Shown here in pieces: positions 1 to 6,915 of a stretch of 64,000 bases of DNA; position 1 is the first letter of the stretch; each line of letters begins with the position of its first letter. Where the stretch lies: positions 1 to 64,000 of IMG/VR virus record IMGVR_UViG_3300025646_000013. One strand, given 5' to 3'. The position numbers were made by a program, and so were the translations under genes. This stretch comes from a virus. The notes beneath the pieces were generated by a model. That model was not told the DNA's origin and ran no database searches. It was given only the letters and a program-made list of their open reading frames with translations.

Positions 1-1981
1 CCTCTTCTTCGTCAGGAGAACCGATCTCATCTTGAGGAACAGTAGTCGGCGATGTTATTTCTGTTTCGTCTGGCGTGGGTTGGTCTTCTTCAGGTGATGC
101 GCCTTCTTCAGGTATTTCAGGAATGGTTGTCTGAGAAGACTCAGGATCTACCTCAACAAAATCATCATCAGGATCTGGCTCAGGATCTACTGGTTCAGGA
201 ACAGTTGTTGTCGGGGGAAGCGTTGCCACCGGAGCAGGAGCGACAGTAGTAGTCGTTGTTTGAGTAGGAACATAGACGGTAGTAGTCGTCGTTGGAGCAA
301 CCGTTGTGGTTGTGGTCGTGGTGGTGGTTTCTGGAACCGTAGTTGTGGTTGTGGTCGTGGTGGTGGTTTCTGGAGAAACCGTCGTGGTTGTAGTGGGAAC
401 TACGGTTGGGACAGTCTCATTATTTGGCTCAACTCCCCCGAATGAAGTGCAATCGCTTCCGTTTTGAGCACACTTGTCGGTGCTCCCAACGGCATTGTCA
501 ACCATCAAAACTGGCGATAGCGCAGTGTCGCCAAGATTGAAAACAGCAAAACCAAGTTTGTAGGTACCAGATACAGAAACTGAATAAGTGGACATCTGCC
601 ACCCAGTTGCGCCAAACGAGTTTGTTGAGTAGTCGCCAGTTCCTGGATTGGTAAATCCGAGAAGCGCGTATTGCTGTTCAAAGTTGTTTACCTCTATTAC
701 TGGTGTTGAATCAACTGATACTGGTATTAACGATGTAACGGAGCCGTCATTGAAAGGAACATAATCAGTGCCCAAGTAGTTCCACGACATTGTGTATGTT
801 GTTCCAGCAACAAGTTGAACCTCTCTGGTAATCCAGGCTGAGTCTGTTGGGTTCGGGCTTCCTCCGTTTGATGCTGCTTGGGCATCTGCGGTAAGTCGCG
901 CCCTGATTGCTGTTTCTGCTGTTCCCGAAAGACCCAAGGCAGTCATTGCCTGGGCAAATGTCTGTTGGTTTTTGGGTTGTAGGAGGGCGGCGTAGGAATC
1001 GTTATTCGGCGAGAACGACCAACTTCCTGCTGCTACTGCTGGAGCATAGTAGGGATTCTCCGTTCCATCTGATTTAGTTGGGCTACCGACTGCACCGCGA
1101 GAGTTGTGGGTAAAGGTTCTTGAGCCACTAAAAATGGAGACGCCAGTTCCAGAGCCAGTTATTGTTGACCCAAGGCTTCCAGTCTGCGGACCTATCTCCC
1201 ACCCGTCAAACGAATTGCCTTCAAATCCTGCGTCCTCGATAGAAACGGGTTCTGCGCTAACTGGAATCGTGGTAGTAGTCGTAGTCGTAGTAGTAGTCGT
1301 TGTCGTCGTAGTAGTCGTAGTAGTCGTTGTGGTTTCTGGAACCGTAGTGGTCGTAGTGGTAGTTGTAGTTGCAATTTCAACGGCAGTTAAACCGACGCAT
1401 GGAAGCGACCCAGAGTTGCCAGAACATGTCTGCCATCCAGTTGATGAAGTCCAGTCGGAGGTTGAGGTGAACTCCGTATTGCTGAGAAGTTCTGTTCCAT
1501 CATTCAGTTGAAGCGAGGCGGATTCGACTGCAGTTCCGTAGTTACCCGCCCAGAATTCGCCGTCCTGACCCGTCATCCACAACTTGACACTTGCGACATC
1601 CGCCCAACCAGACCCGACGGCTTCTGCCGTAATCGTGAGCGTGTAGTCGTTGTACGACCCGTCGTCTGTCAGGGTTATTTCACCAGTGTTGTGGAAATAA
1701 ATTCCGCCCCCACCATCTCCATACAGGTCAATCCCAATGGTGAGTTTGTCTGATGCTTCTTTCCAGTCCTGAACTTCGGCTGCGCTCACCGATGCCGTCA
1801 CCGAGGTGGCACTTGCCCAGTCGGCCGGAACACTAACCTCTTGAGAGACTGTTGCCGCCGACCATGAAAAAACAAGTTTGTTACCGTCAGCGGCACTAGC
1901 GGGGGAAAGGGAGGATATTATAGATATTAAAAAAAGAGGCAGCAGCACAAGCCACCCTTTGCGCAAAGCCAATCTAGGCAT
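1..1981 (-). CDS. Secreted Thr/Pro-linker protein, 3' end cut by window edge
   Basis: At least 660 codons are open from the ATG at 1981 to the left edge. A G-rich ribosome-binding stretch lies at 1991-1998. Residues 1-30 look like a Sec signal peptide: basic start, leucine/isoleucine core, then an ASA-type cleavage site before AD. Next come two beta-rich domains. The first has a D-L-Y-G-D-G-G core. The second starts GFEGNSFDGWE, which resembles carbohydrate-binding or discoidin-like sheets. Long threonine runs broken by VPE/VAP, typical of secreted actinobacterial proteins, separate the domains, and an acidic Pro-rich tail runs off the window. The gene is visibly more GC-rich than its neighbours, which suggests acquisition from a host. 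It still has no in-frame CGG, so it obeys the same coding rule as the rest. A surface or adhesion role is likely; the exact function is unknown. Confidence 0.8.
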   Translation of the reverse strand, partial: MPRLALRKGWLVLLPLFLISIISSLSPASAADGNKLVFSWSAATVSQEVSVPADWASATSVTASVSAAEVQDWKEASDKLTIGIDLYGDGGGGIYFHNTGEITLTDDGSYNDYTLTITAEAVGSGWADVASVKLWMTGQDGEFWAGNYGTAVESASLQLNDGTELLSNTEFTSTSDWTSSTGWQTCSGNSGSLPCVGLTAVEIATTTTTTTTTVPETTTTTTTTTTTTTTTTTTTTTTIPVSAEPVSIEDAGFEGNSFDGWEIGPQTGSLGSTITGSGTGVSIFSGSRTFTHNSRGAVGSPTKSDGTENPYYAPAVAAGSWSFSPNNDSYAALLQPKNQQTFAQAMTALGLSGTAETAIRARLTADAQAASNGGSPNPTDSAWITREVQLVAGTTYTMSWNYLGTDYVPFNDGSVTSLIPVSVDSTPVIEVNNFEQQYALLGFTNPGTGDYSTNSFGATGWQMSTYSVSVSGTYKLGFAVFNLGDTALSPVLMVDNAVGSTDKCAQNGSDCTSFGGVEPNNETVPTVVPTTTTTVSPETTTTTTTTTTVPETTTTTTTTTVAPTTTTTVYVPTQTTTTTVAPAPVATLPPTTTVPEPVDPEPDPDDDFVEVDPESSQTTIPEIPEEGASPEEDQPTPDETEITSPTTVPQDEIGSPDEEE

Positions 1982-2013
1982 CTAGCCGTACCCCCCGGTA
2001 TATTTAGGCTAGA

Positions 2014-2024
2014 TTAATAGTAAC
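2014..2024 (-). promoter_or_regulatory. Candidate late-promoter motif (TTACTATTAA)
   Basis: On the minus strand this reads GTTACTATTAA, 33 bases upstream of the ATG at 1981. Close relatives sit at similar distances before the genes starting at 5800, 6523 and 28840. It may be the -10 element of a phage late promoter. This is inferred from the four-fold recurrence only. Confidence 0.4.
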
Positions 2025-2053
2025 AAATTATTTAAAATAATAAAAAGCTTTAG

Positions 2054-2575
2054 CTACAATTTCCACTGTTTGTCTTTGAAGTTTTTTCTCATATTATCTT
2101 CTAACCAAAACCTATGAAAGCTTAGATCCTCGTAATTTATTTCGAGGTATTCATTGAGATTATTTTTAATTTCTTCCCACTTTTCATACTTGTATTTTGA
2201 TATAGGCCCTGGATAATCTGTAGCACAATTAGCTTCTCTTTCCATTATTTGACTAGCGGCATCCCAGTCAATTCTTTTCTCACTTTTAATTATATCTTCT
2301 ATATTTCTTTTGATTATCACAAAACAAACGCCACTACATGCTTCCTGGATATCCATTATTCTATGAAAGAAAGCTGGTGCCTGTACAACAAAACTATCTT
2401 TTTTTGTTAATATTTTTTTTAAATTATCATAATCAATTTTATAGTCAAGTTCATCTATACATTCAATCTGCATAGTATCTGCAATAATTCTAGACGCTAT
2501 AGTTGTACCACTTCTTTGCGGTCCAGTTACAACTATTTTTTTACTCTTCAAATTTTGTAATAATAACATGGCCAT
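2054..2575 (-). CDS. P-loop sulfotransferase-like protein
   Basis: 173 residues. A beta strand (KKIVVTG) leads into the nucleotide-binding loop GPQRSGTT at residues 18-25. This RSGTT form is typical of the sulfotransferase/PAPS-binding branch of P-loop proteins. A later helix rich in charged residues and a short C-terminal region follow. The start overlaps the end of the upstream oxygenase gene by 35 bases, so the two are translationally coupled and probably act in one pathway. Length is short for a classical sulfotransferase (250-300 residues), so it may be a minimal sulfotransferase or a small-molecule kinase. The substrate is unknown. Confidence 0.6.
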   Translation of the reverse strand: MAMLLLQNLKSKKIVVTGPQRSGTTIASRIIADTMQIECIDELDYKIDYDNLKKILTKKDSFVVQAPAFFHRIMDIQEACSGVCFVIIKRNIEDIIKSEKRIDWDAASQIMEREANCATDYPGPISKYKYEKWEEIKNNLNEYLEINYEDLSFHRFWLEDNMRKNFKDKQWKL

Positions 2576-3314
2576 TCATTTCTTCTTCTGGCGGCAACTG
2601 TTTTCTGATCAACATTCTCTGAACCCATCTGTCTGTGCCGTCGTATCTTGGCTGGAATGGCTTTCTTCCGTGTATTGTTTTATTGTTGTCTATGATAAGT
2701 AGATCACCAGTTTGAAGAACCACTTCTTTAACGCATTTAGAAACCGCTTCAGCTAATTTTTCTAAGGCTATACTAGAAAGTATATTCATTGGTTTCATCA
2801 AGTCTTCATCATAAGTAAAGTTATATTCATCATCATTAATTTTTTTAAGAATAGGAATAAACAACTCTTTATATTTTTCTCCAGGTCTCATGAAACTTTT
2901 GTCTATACCAGTTATATAATCTGGATATTGAAGATACTGAATTATTTCTTTATCTATTAGGCGCAGTATGTCTTCTATGTTTGCATAAGTGGTTACAGCT
3001 GTTGGATCGCCTCTTAGGCAAAGTAGCATTACATAATCAGGTTTATACGGATGAAAGGCCGCTTCAGTATGAAGGGCTAAATTTACTTTTGAAGATGTAG
3101 AAATCTGCTCATACTCTGTTTTGTGTACTGGTAGTATGTTTTGTATCAGAGCACCTGATTGCTCTTGAGCAAAGCTTATTGGATGTCCGAGATTCAAAGC
3201 GTGAAGCAAAAGTGTTTGACGCGCAGTGTCTAAAGACGGGCTATTGAAATACGGTTGCGCGGGTGTGCTAGGAACATCCCCAATATTGACATTTGTAAAT
3301 AATTTTACACCCAT
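2541..3314 (-). CDS. Fe(II)/2-oxoglutarate oxygenase, clavaminate synthase/AsnO-like
   Basis: 257 residues with the iron-binding facial triad in the HxE form: H82 and E84 in LHTEAAFH, H215 in TIHGRKPF, and a conserved arginine (R229) in DGTDRW that would bind 2-oxoglutarate. HxE rather than HxD, and the HGR..F.PR.DGTDRW.QR ending, are characteristic of the asparagine oxygenase/VioC/clavaminate synthase branch, which hydroxylates free amino acids. This copy is shorter than most relatives (about 330). It sits directly before the P-loop sulfotransferase-like gene, an unusual auxiliary pair for a phage. The substrate cannot be read from the sequence. Confidence 0.8.
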   Translation of the reverse strand: MGVKLFTNVNIGDVPSTPAQPYFNSPSLDTARQTLLLHALNLGHPISFAQEQSGALIQNILPVHKTEYEQISTSSKVNLALHTEAAFHPYKPDYVMLLCLRGDPTAVTTYANIEDILRLIDKEIIQYLQYPDYITGIDKSFMRPGEKYKELFIPILKKINDDEYNFTYDEDLMKPMNILSSIALEKLAEAVSKCVKEVVLQTGDLLIIDNNKTIHGRKPFQPRYDGTDRWVQRMLIRKQLPPEEEMNGHVIITKFEE

Positions 3315-3323
3315 ACATACCTA

Positions 3324-3530
3324 TTATAGCAGGCTTTTCAATATAAGAAAATACAACTTCTGTAAATCTTGAGGTTGAATACTAAAAATATATTCTTGAT
3401 CCGCTGCCTTTATTGTTATACAGTGAACATTTAAAAGATCACCATTTGATGTTATAGATGCGGTTGGTTTAGATATTGTGATATCAGATATAGCTGGCAT
3501 AAAGCCATCAAATACTCCGTCATCGCTCAT
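3324..3530 (-). CDS. Hypothetical protein, 68 aa
   Basis: Not recognised. It has a short acidic start, then alternating beta-type stretches (SDITIS, LLNVHCITI, EYIFSIQ) and a hydrophobic C-terminal helix. No signal peptide or metal site is visible. It lies in the same direction between the oxygenase gene and the basic-protein cluster with gaps of only 9 and 18 bases, so it is probably co-transcribed. Confidence 0.55.
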   Translation of the reverse strand: MSDDGVFDGFMPAISDITISKPTASITSNGDLLNVHCITIKAADQEYIFSIQPQDLQKLYFLILKSLL

Positions 3531-3548
3531 AATAAATTATACCAAAGT

Positions 3549-3830
3549 TTATTTCTTTTTTTTCTTTTTAAAGGTAGATACGTTTTTTGGAGCTTGACCT
3601 TTAATTCCTTTTTTAGCGGAGCCTTGAGCTCTCTTTCTTTTAACTGCGCTTCTTCTTTGAGCTGCTGTCATCGAATTTGCCTTAGCGACTGGGACGCATT
3701 TAGCATATCCAGAGCCACCTGATCCAGAGGTACCACACGGCTGCCACTTACCCTTTTTCTTTGGGGCACCTATATTAACCCAACGTTGATTAAACCACTT
3801 AGTTAAACCAACGCCTTTTGGGCCAGCCAT
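3549..3830 (-). CDS. Small basic phage protein with poly-Lys tail, 93 aa
   Basis: Begins MAGPKGVGLTKWFNQRWV and carries a Gly/Ser-rich centre with two cysteines (QPCG, AKCVP), then AAQRRSAVKRKR and a C-terminal run of six lysines. The pattern (KKGKWQPCG...YAKCVPVAKA..M..AQRRSAVKRKR) belongs to a small basic family of unknown function that I recognise from other large aquatic viruses. It shares one base with the stop/start junction at 3830. A nucleic-acid- or capsid-associated role is guessed from charge alone. Confidence 0.75.
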   Translation of the reverse strand: MAGPKGVGLTKWFNQRWVNIGAPKKKGKWQPCGTSGSGGSGYAKCVPVAKANSMTAAQRRSAVKRKRAQGSAKKGIKGQAPKNVSTFKKKKKK

Positions 3831-4012
3831 TATTTTTTCTTTCTCTTTGCCTTTTTAGCGGAAACAGTTCTCCATCCGCCACCCATAGACTTGTACTTTT
3901 TTACTGCCCAAGCATTGGCGTACGCACTTGGGTATACATCGAACTTGGCTCTGGCCTGTGACTTGGCACTAGACCAGAGTGCTGGTTTGGTTGGCTTATT
4001 AACTTTTGCCAC
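3830..4012 (-). CDS. Small basic phage protein, 60 aa
   Basis: Pattern KPTKPALWS..KS.A.AKFDVYPSAYANAWAVKKYK..GGGWR followed by a basic KKAKRKKK tail. This W/Y-rich core with lysine tail recurs as a stand-alone protein in many environmental phages. The function is not established. It is chained to its neighbours by a one-base overlap (3830) and a 2-base gap (4012/4015), so it is part of the same operon. Confidence 0.75.
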   Translation of the reverse strand: MAKVNKPTKPALWSSAKSQARAKFDVYPSAYANAWAVKKYKSMGGGWRTVSAKKAKRKKK

Positions 4013-4014
4013 TA

Positions 4015-4224
4015 TTACTTTTTCTTTCTTTTTCTACTAATCTTTTTTAGCGTCTTAGCAAGATTGGCTTGGCGAACGGTTGTTGGGCTATATCTACTAG
4101 GATTCTTGGTTACAGCTGCGGCCATACCAGAGACTGACTTACCGGCTTTTTTTGCCTTTTTGGTGAAGGCACCTGGTCTTTTAATTGCTTTTTGAATCCA
4201 CTTCTTATCTTTTTTTGCTGCCAT
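4015..4224 (-). CDS. Small basic phage protein with poly-Lys tail, 69 aa
   Basis: Begins MAAKKDKKWIQKAIKRPGAF, then TKKAKKAGKS and a helical C-terminal half (VRQANLAKTLKKISRKRKKK). The KKWIQKAIKKPGA motif is a recurring small basic phage family of unknown function. It overlaps the 3' end of the holin-like gene by 20 bases, which implies coupled translation. Confidence 0.75.
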   Translation of the reverse strand: MAAKKDKKWIQKAIKRPGAFTKKAKKAGKSVSGMAAAVTKNPSRYSPTTVRQANLAKTLKKISRKRKKK

Positions 4225-4510
4225 GCTTTTTAACCTTTTTCTTATCCTTAACTTTTTCTCCAGTTTTATAGGTCAAATCATCTATATCAAAACCGCCTAA
4301 GCTTGCAGTAATATGATCGCTTAGATGATTATCTAATTTAGACTCAACATGAGCTATATCATCATCTATATCCTCAAGTGCGCCTTTTATTAGTTCTAAT
4401 TTATCTGCAACTATACCGTGATCCCTAGCATTTTCTTTTCTACCCTTTTCTACGAGAACAACTAGAACAGAACCGACTACACCGATAAGGGCTACAATTA
4501 CCGCTTCCAC
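4205..4510 (-). CDS. Holin-like membrane protein, 101 aa
   Basis: Residues 3-21 form one hydrophobic membrane segment (VIVALIGVVGSVLVVLV). A charged, coiled-coil-like region (about 30-70, HGIVADKLELI...HVESKLDNHL) and a basic tail follow. One N-terminal membrane span plus a long charged cytoplasmic part is seen in single-span phage holins. The gene begins 3 bases after the endolysin stop. Position and topology support a holin or lysis accessory role. No sequence motif proves it. Confidence 0.6.
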   Translation of the reverse strand: MEAVIVALIGVVGSVLVVLVEKGRKENARDHGIVADKLELIKGALEDIDDDIAHVESKLDNHLSDHITASLGGFDIDDLTYKTGEKVKDKKKVKKHGSKKR

Positions 4511-4512
4511 GG

Positions 4513-5341
4513 CTAGAGACCGATTCCAAGATCGTCTAATACTCTCTTGCCTGCTTTTGGTCCTGCGCCAAATCCTTTTGCCTGCTTATAGGCAATGACT
4601 GCGGCTTTTGTCTTTGGACCAAAATCTCCGTCAGCCTTACCTTTATAGAATCCTCTTTCAGCGAGTTCCTCTTGGAGTTTTGTGACTCTTGGTCCACTAT
4701 CACCTGGATCAAGATCCCCGCCGTCATCTTTAACGGCAGGGGCTCCAGCTGCTGCGGTGGATGCAGCTGGAGCCGCAAGACCAGAAGGCTTTTGAATATT
4801 ATTCTTAGCCATAAACTCTGCTACTGCAGCTGGTGGATTGTCACCCTCTGTATAGCGAAGGTGCCATGGTTCTTCTGGGACCACTTCCCAGCTAAAGCCA
4901 AATTTACGTACGTTTGCAATTAGCCATTTTAGGCGCTTTGGCTCTCCCGCCGTGTGAACATCAACAGCCAATCCGAGTATTGTGCTGACTAGTTCCAGGA
5001 GCAGCCAAAGAAGCTAGCTTTGGATCTTTCTTATACCACTTAACACCTTCAAATGTTCTTGTGCTGTTTCCATTTGGCTTTTTTGTATATCTCTGCAAGA
5101 ATACTGCAAGCTGAGAATCATAGGAGCGATATGTGTCTCCAGCCGATACTGGCTTTAGCTCAACGCCATCTGCCTTAGCTGCTTCAACCATGGCTTCCCA
5201 AGCTGCTGCGGCAAGCCAATGCAGCTTGCCACCTTTAACTGGACGAAGAAGAGCATCAGGAAGCTTTCCTGGCTTTATACCCTTTAAATCTGCTGGCTGC
5301 TTAACGGGAACTACAATGTCCCAGTCTACTTTTTTGCTCAT
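4513..5341 (-). CDS. Endolysin: VanY-type D,D-/L,D-carboxypeptidase + PG-binding domain (+1 recoded)
   Basis: A 275-residue protein if translation shifts +1 at the CGG at 4975-4973 (codon 123). Residues 40-165 are an M15B (VanY) zinc peptidase: SQHNTGLAVD (S118, H120, G123, D127) and EEPWHLRY (E157, H160). Residues about 190-275 are a peptidoglycan-binding domain (SGPRVTKLQEEL...DGDFGPKTKAAV). The CGG supplies the motif glycine. Without the shift the ribosome stops three codons later and the zinc site is lost. The start at 5341 is chosen over an upstream in-frame ATG at 5401 because AGGAGA precedes it at 5351-5356 and the preceding gene ends at 5355. It is followed at once by the holin-like gene. 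Confidence 0.88.
4973..4975 (-). other. CGG +1 recoding site (endolysin)
   Basis: Reads ACT-CGG-ATT in the upstream frame. Skipping C gives ACT-GGA-TTG, which restores SxHxxGxAxD of the VanY family. The zero-frame stop (TGA) is three codons downstream. Confidence 0.92.
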
Positions 5342-5354
5342 TTTAGTAGTTCTC

Positions 5355-5525
5355 CTATTTTTTCTTTTTCTTTTTAGTCTTTTGGGCACTTGAAATCGCA
5401 ATTGCTATCGCCTGCTTTCTAGATCTAACTATTGGTCCACCCTTGCCAGAATGAAGAGTTCTTTTTCCGAACTCATCCATAACTTTACTTATTTTTTTTT
5501 GATAAGCTGTTTTCTTTTTGGCCAT
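5355..5525 (-). CDS. Small basic protein, DUF6496-like, 56 aa
   Basis: MAKKKTAYQKKISKVMDEFGKR followed by LHSGKGGPIVRSRKQAIAIAIS and a poly-Lys tail. The SGKGGP-V-SRKQAIAIA pattern is the DUF6496 family as I recall it, function unknown. Its stop (5355-5357) overlaps the ribosome-binding site of the endolysin, so the two are probably translated together. Confidence 0.75.
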   Translation of the reverse strand: MAKKKTAYQKKISKVMDEFGKRTLHSGKGGPIVRSRKQAIAIAISSAQKTKKKKKK

Positions 5526-5544
5526 GATGAATATATAATTTTTA

Positions 5545-5679
5545 TTACTTTTTCTTTTTCTTTTTTAAAATTGCGCTTTTAATAAACGGAGGAAGTTTTT
5601 GCTGAGCCGGAGTAAGACCAGAGGCCTTGCCTTTTGCAGCTGGAGACTTCTTTTTCATTGGCTTTTTCTTAGATGCCAT
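5545..5679 (-). CDS. Very small Lys-rich protein, 44 aa
   Basis: MASKKKPMKKKSPAAKGKAS, then LTPAQQKLPPFIKSAIL and six lysines to the stop. The conserved-looking core LTPAQQKLPPFIKSAI between basic ends marks it as a real gene rather than chance. The function is unknown. It shares no strong identity with its neighbours apart from the lysine tail. Confidence 0.65.
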   Translation of the reverse strand: MASKKKPMKKKSPAAKGKASGLTPAQQKLPPFIKSAILKKKKKK

Positions 5680-5680
5680 A

Positions 5681-5800
5681 TTAGTAGCCCATCTTTTTCT
5701 TAGATGTCATCTTCTTTTTTCCGCCCATTGTTTTGGCTGGCTTTGTTTTCTTGCCACCCATTTTTTTTGAACTATTCATTTTCTTTTTTGAATGCATCAT
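5681..5800 (-). CDS. Very small Lys/Met-rich protein, 39 aa
   Basis: The product consists mainly of K, M, G and S (MGGKK...MGGKKKM). A strong AGGAGATAGCT ribosome-binding site sits directly before ATG 5800, and a late-promoter-like motif lies at 5828-5839, so it is probably expressed. It ends one base before the next gene starts. The function is unknown. Confidence 0.6.
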   Translation of the reverse strand: MMHSKKKMNSSKKMGGKKTKPAKTMGGKKKMTSKKKMGY

Positions 5801-5827
5801 AGCTATCTCCTAAATTTTTATAACCTA

Positions 5828-5839
5828 TAAAATAGTAAT
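5828..5839 (-). promoter_or_regulatory. Candidate late-promoter motif (ATTACTATTTTA)
   Basis: Minus-strand ATTACTATTTTA, 28 bases upstream of ATG 5800. It matches the motifs at 2014, 6553 and 28877. Confidence 0.4.
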
Positions 5840-5847
5840 TGTAATTT

Positions 5848-6136
5848 CTACCACTTAACTCTATCAGCCCAATAAGCTGCAGACATCTTGCCCTTGCTTA
5901 TATTTTTTGCATGACGAGCTTTGAAAGAGCGACGGCGAGCAGCGTAAGATTTTGATTCGCCCTTTTTCTTTGGCGAACCTGAAACACCCTGTTGACCAAA
6001 CCTAATAGTTTTTACTTGACTACCAGATTTAGCTACAACAATGTGAGACTTTGTTGGATGATTTGGTGTACGCTTTGGCTTATTGTAGCCGCTAACACCG
6101 AGCTCTTTTAAGTCTTGAATCTTTACTTTTTGCCAT
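5848..6136 (-). CDS. Small basic protein, DUF6321-like, 95 aa (+1 recoded)
   Basis: The zero frame gives only 14 residues (MAKSKDSRLKRA then R-C-stop). With a +1 shift at the CGG of codon 13 it reads MAKSKDSRLKRA-GVSGYNKPKR, then HPTKSHIVVAK, KTIRFGQQG, RRRSFKARHAKNI and KGKMSAAYWADRVKW. That is the full-length pattern I recall for the DUF6321 family. The downstream frame contains no usable start codon before the conserved region, so a shift is required. The start overlaps the end of the preceding small gene by 14 bases. Function unknown; basic, perhaps nucleic-acid-associated. Confidence 0.85.
6098..6100 (-). other. CGG +1 recoding site (DUF6321-like gene)
   Basis: GCT-CGG-TGT-TAG in the zero frame. 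Skipping C gives GCT-GGT-GTT, continuing the conserved RAGVSGYNKPKR. Confidence 0.92.
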
Positions 6137-6254
6137 TGTTTTTTCTCTTCTTCTTTTTCTTCTTTGATTTATTCAAAGGCATTTCAATACCTTTAACTAA
6201 ATTATTTGTTCCCATTCTTGGGCCAGATATATATATCTTTCCCTTAAAGGGCAT
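6123..6254 (-). CDS. Small basic protein, 43 aa
   Basis: MPFKGKIYISGPRMGTNNLV followed by a short IEMPL stretch and a K/R-rich tail. The start overlaps the stop of the upstream gene in a TAATG junction (6252-6256), showing coupled translation. Not recognised beyond being one of the lysine-tailed small proteins of this region. Confidence 0.65.
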   Translation of the reverse strand: MPFKGKIYISGPRMGTNNLVKGIEMPLNKSKKKKKKRKNNGKK

Positions 6255-6523
6255 TAGTTTGTTTTCTTAGCAGCTGGCTTCTTTTTAGCGGCTGGCTTCT
6301 TTTTAGCGGCTGGCTTCTTAGCGGCGCTGGTAACGTTTTCTACTTCCTTCTTAACCTCTTCGGTTACGTTAATGACAGCGTCATCGATAGCATCAGCGAG
6401 TACTTCGGCTTGATCTACCAACTTATCCATAACGGAATCAGGAACCATCGAAAGAGGAGAACCCTTTTTACTCTTCTCACCCTTAAGAAATGCCTCTATC
6501 TTTGCAAGTAATTTTTTAAACAT
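6254..6523 (-). CDS. Histone H1-like Ala/Lys-tail protein, 89 aa
   Basis: The N-terminal 60 residues form amphipathic helices with acidic patches (MFKKLLAKIEAFLKG... VLADAIDDAV). The C-terminus is three tandem PAAKK/K repeats (residues about 70-87), the composition of histone-H1-like DNA-binding tails. It may coat or condense phage DNA, or bind the inside of the capsid. It is first in its operon, with a candidate late promoter at 6553-6564. Confidence 0.7.
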   Translation of the reverse strand: MFKKLLAKIEAFLKGEKSKKGSPLSMVPDSVMDKLVDQAEVLADAIDDAVINVTEEVKKEVENVTSAAKKPAAKKKPAAKKKPAAKKTN

Positions 6524-6552
6524 TATTTTACCTCGTATTTTTAGTTTGTAAT

Positions 6553-6564
6553 TTAAATAGTAAC
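6553..6564 (-). promoter_or_regulatory. Candidate late-promoter motif (GTTACTATTTAA)
   Basis: Minus-strand GTTACTATTTAA, 30 bases upstream of ATG 6523. The flanking ATATCATATAAC also precedes the motif at 28877, so about 30 bases are shared between the two sites. Confidence 0.5.
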
Positions 6565-6594
6565 GTTATATGATATATAATAAAACCGAATTTA

Positions 6595-6915
6595 TCAAGC
6601 TTTACCTTGTTGTGATTCCTTAATTAAGGAGTATCTATCGCCAGTCTCTTTCGATATAAGGGCAAATCCATACGCAGCTGCTTCTTCTATGGCTTTAGTT
6701 AGCCCCTCTTTGTCTTCCAGGGAAAGCTCACCTAGGGGCAAACTTATACCTGCATATATATCTATATTTTCAAAATTTCCAATGTTAACTTTTCTATTAA
6801 CGCCGCAAACTAAGACTGGGCTAGTAGACAGGGTCAGGCCAGGATTGGCTGAGACCAATTCAGAAACAGGCGATCCAGTTGATTGTTCGAAAGCGTTTTG
6901 TGATACCTTAGGCAT
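6595..6915 (-). CDS. Hypothetical protein, 106 aa
   Basis: Not recognised. It has a Ser/Pro-rich N-terminus, a central VNRKVNIGNFENIDIYAGIS strand pair and a helical C-terminal half (DKEGLTKAIEEAAAYGFALIS). No signal peptide or catalytic motif is visible. It overlaps the dNMP kinase gene by 8 bases, so it is translated with it. Confidence 0.6.
   Translation of the reverse strand: MPKVSQNAFEQSTGSPVSELVSANPGLTLSTSPVLVCGVNRKVNIGNFENIDIYAGISLPLGELSLEDKEGLTKAIEEAAAYGFALISKETGDRYSLIKESQQGKA

Noticed and set aside
260-400. Short direct repeats resembling a CRISPR array
   Set aside because: The repeats are Thr/Pro codons of the linker, with no spacers of regular size.
1104-1511. Plus-strand reading frame with a long valine run
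   Set aside because: It is the complement of the threonine runs of the secreted protein on the minus strand.
2541-2575. Recoding between oxygenase and sulfotransferase-like genes
   Set aside because: There is no CGG in the overlap, both proteins are complete, and the second has its own ATG; it is an ordinary overlap.
4961-5401. Endolysin start at 5401
   Set aside because: It would run into the DUF6496-like gene, and the extra residues are a K/R-rich shadow of it; AGGAGA stands before ATG 5341.
6120-6136. Homopolymer slip in the A-run after the ATG of the DUF6321-like gene
   Set aside because: Removing one A also restores a frame, but the CGG-based shift keeps the conserved KSKDSRLKRAGVSG start and agrees with the other twelve sites.
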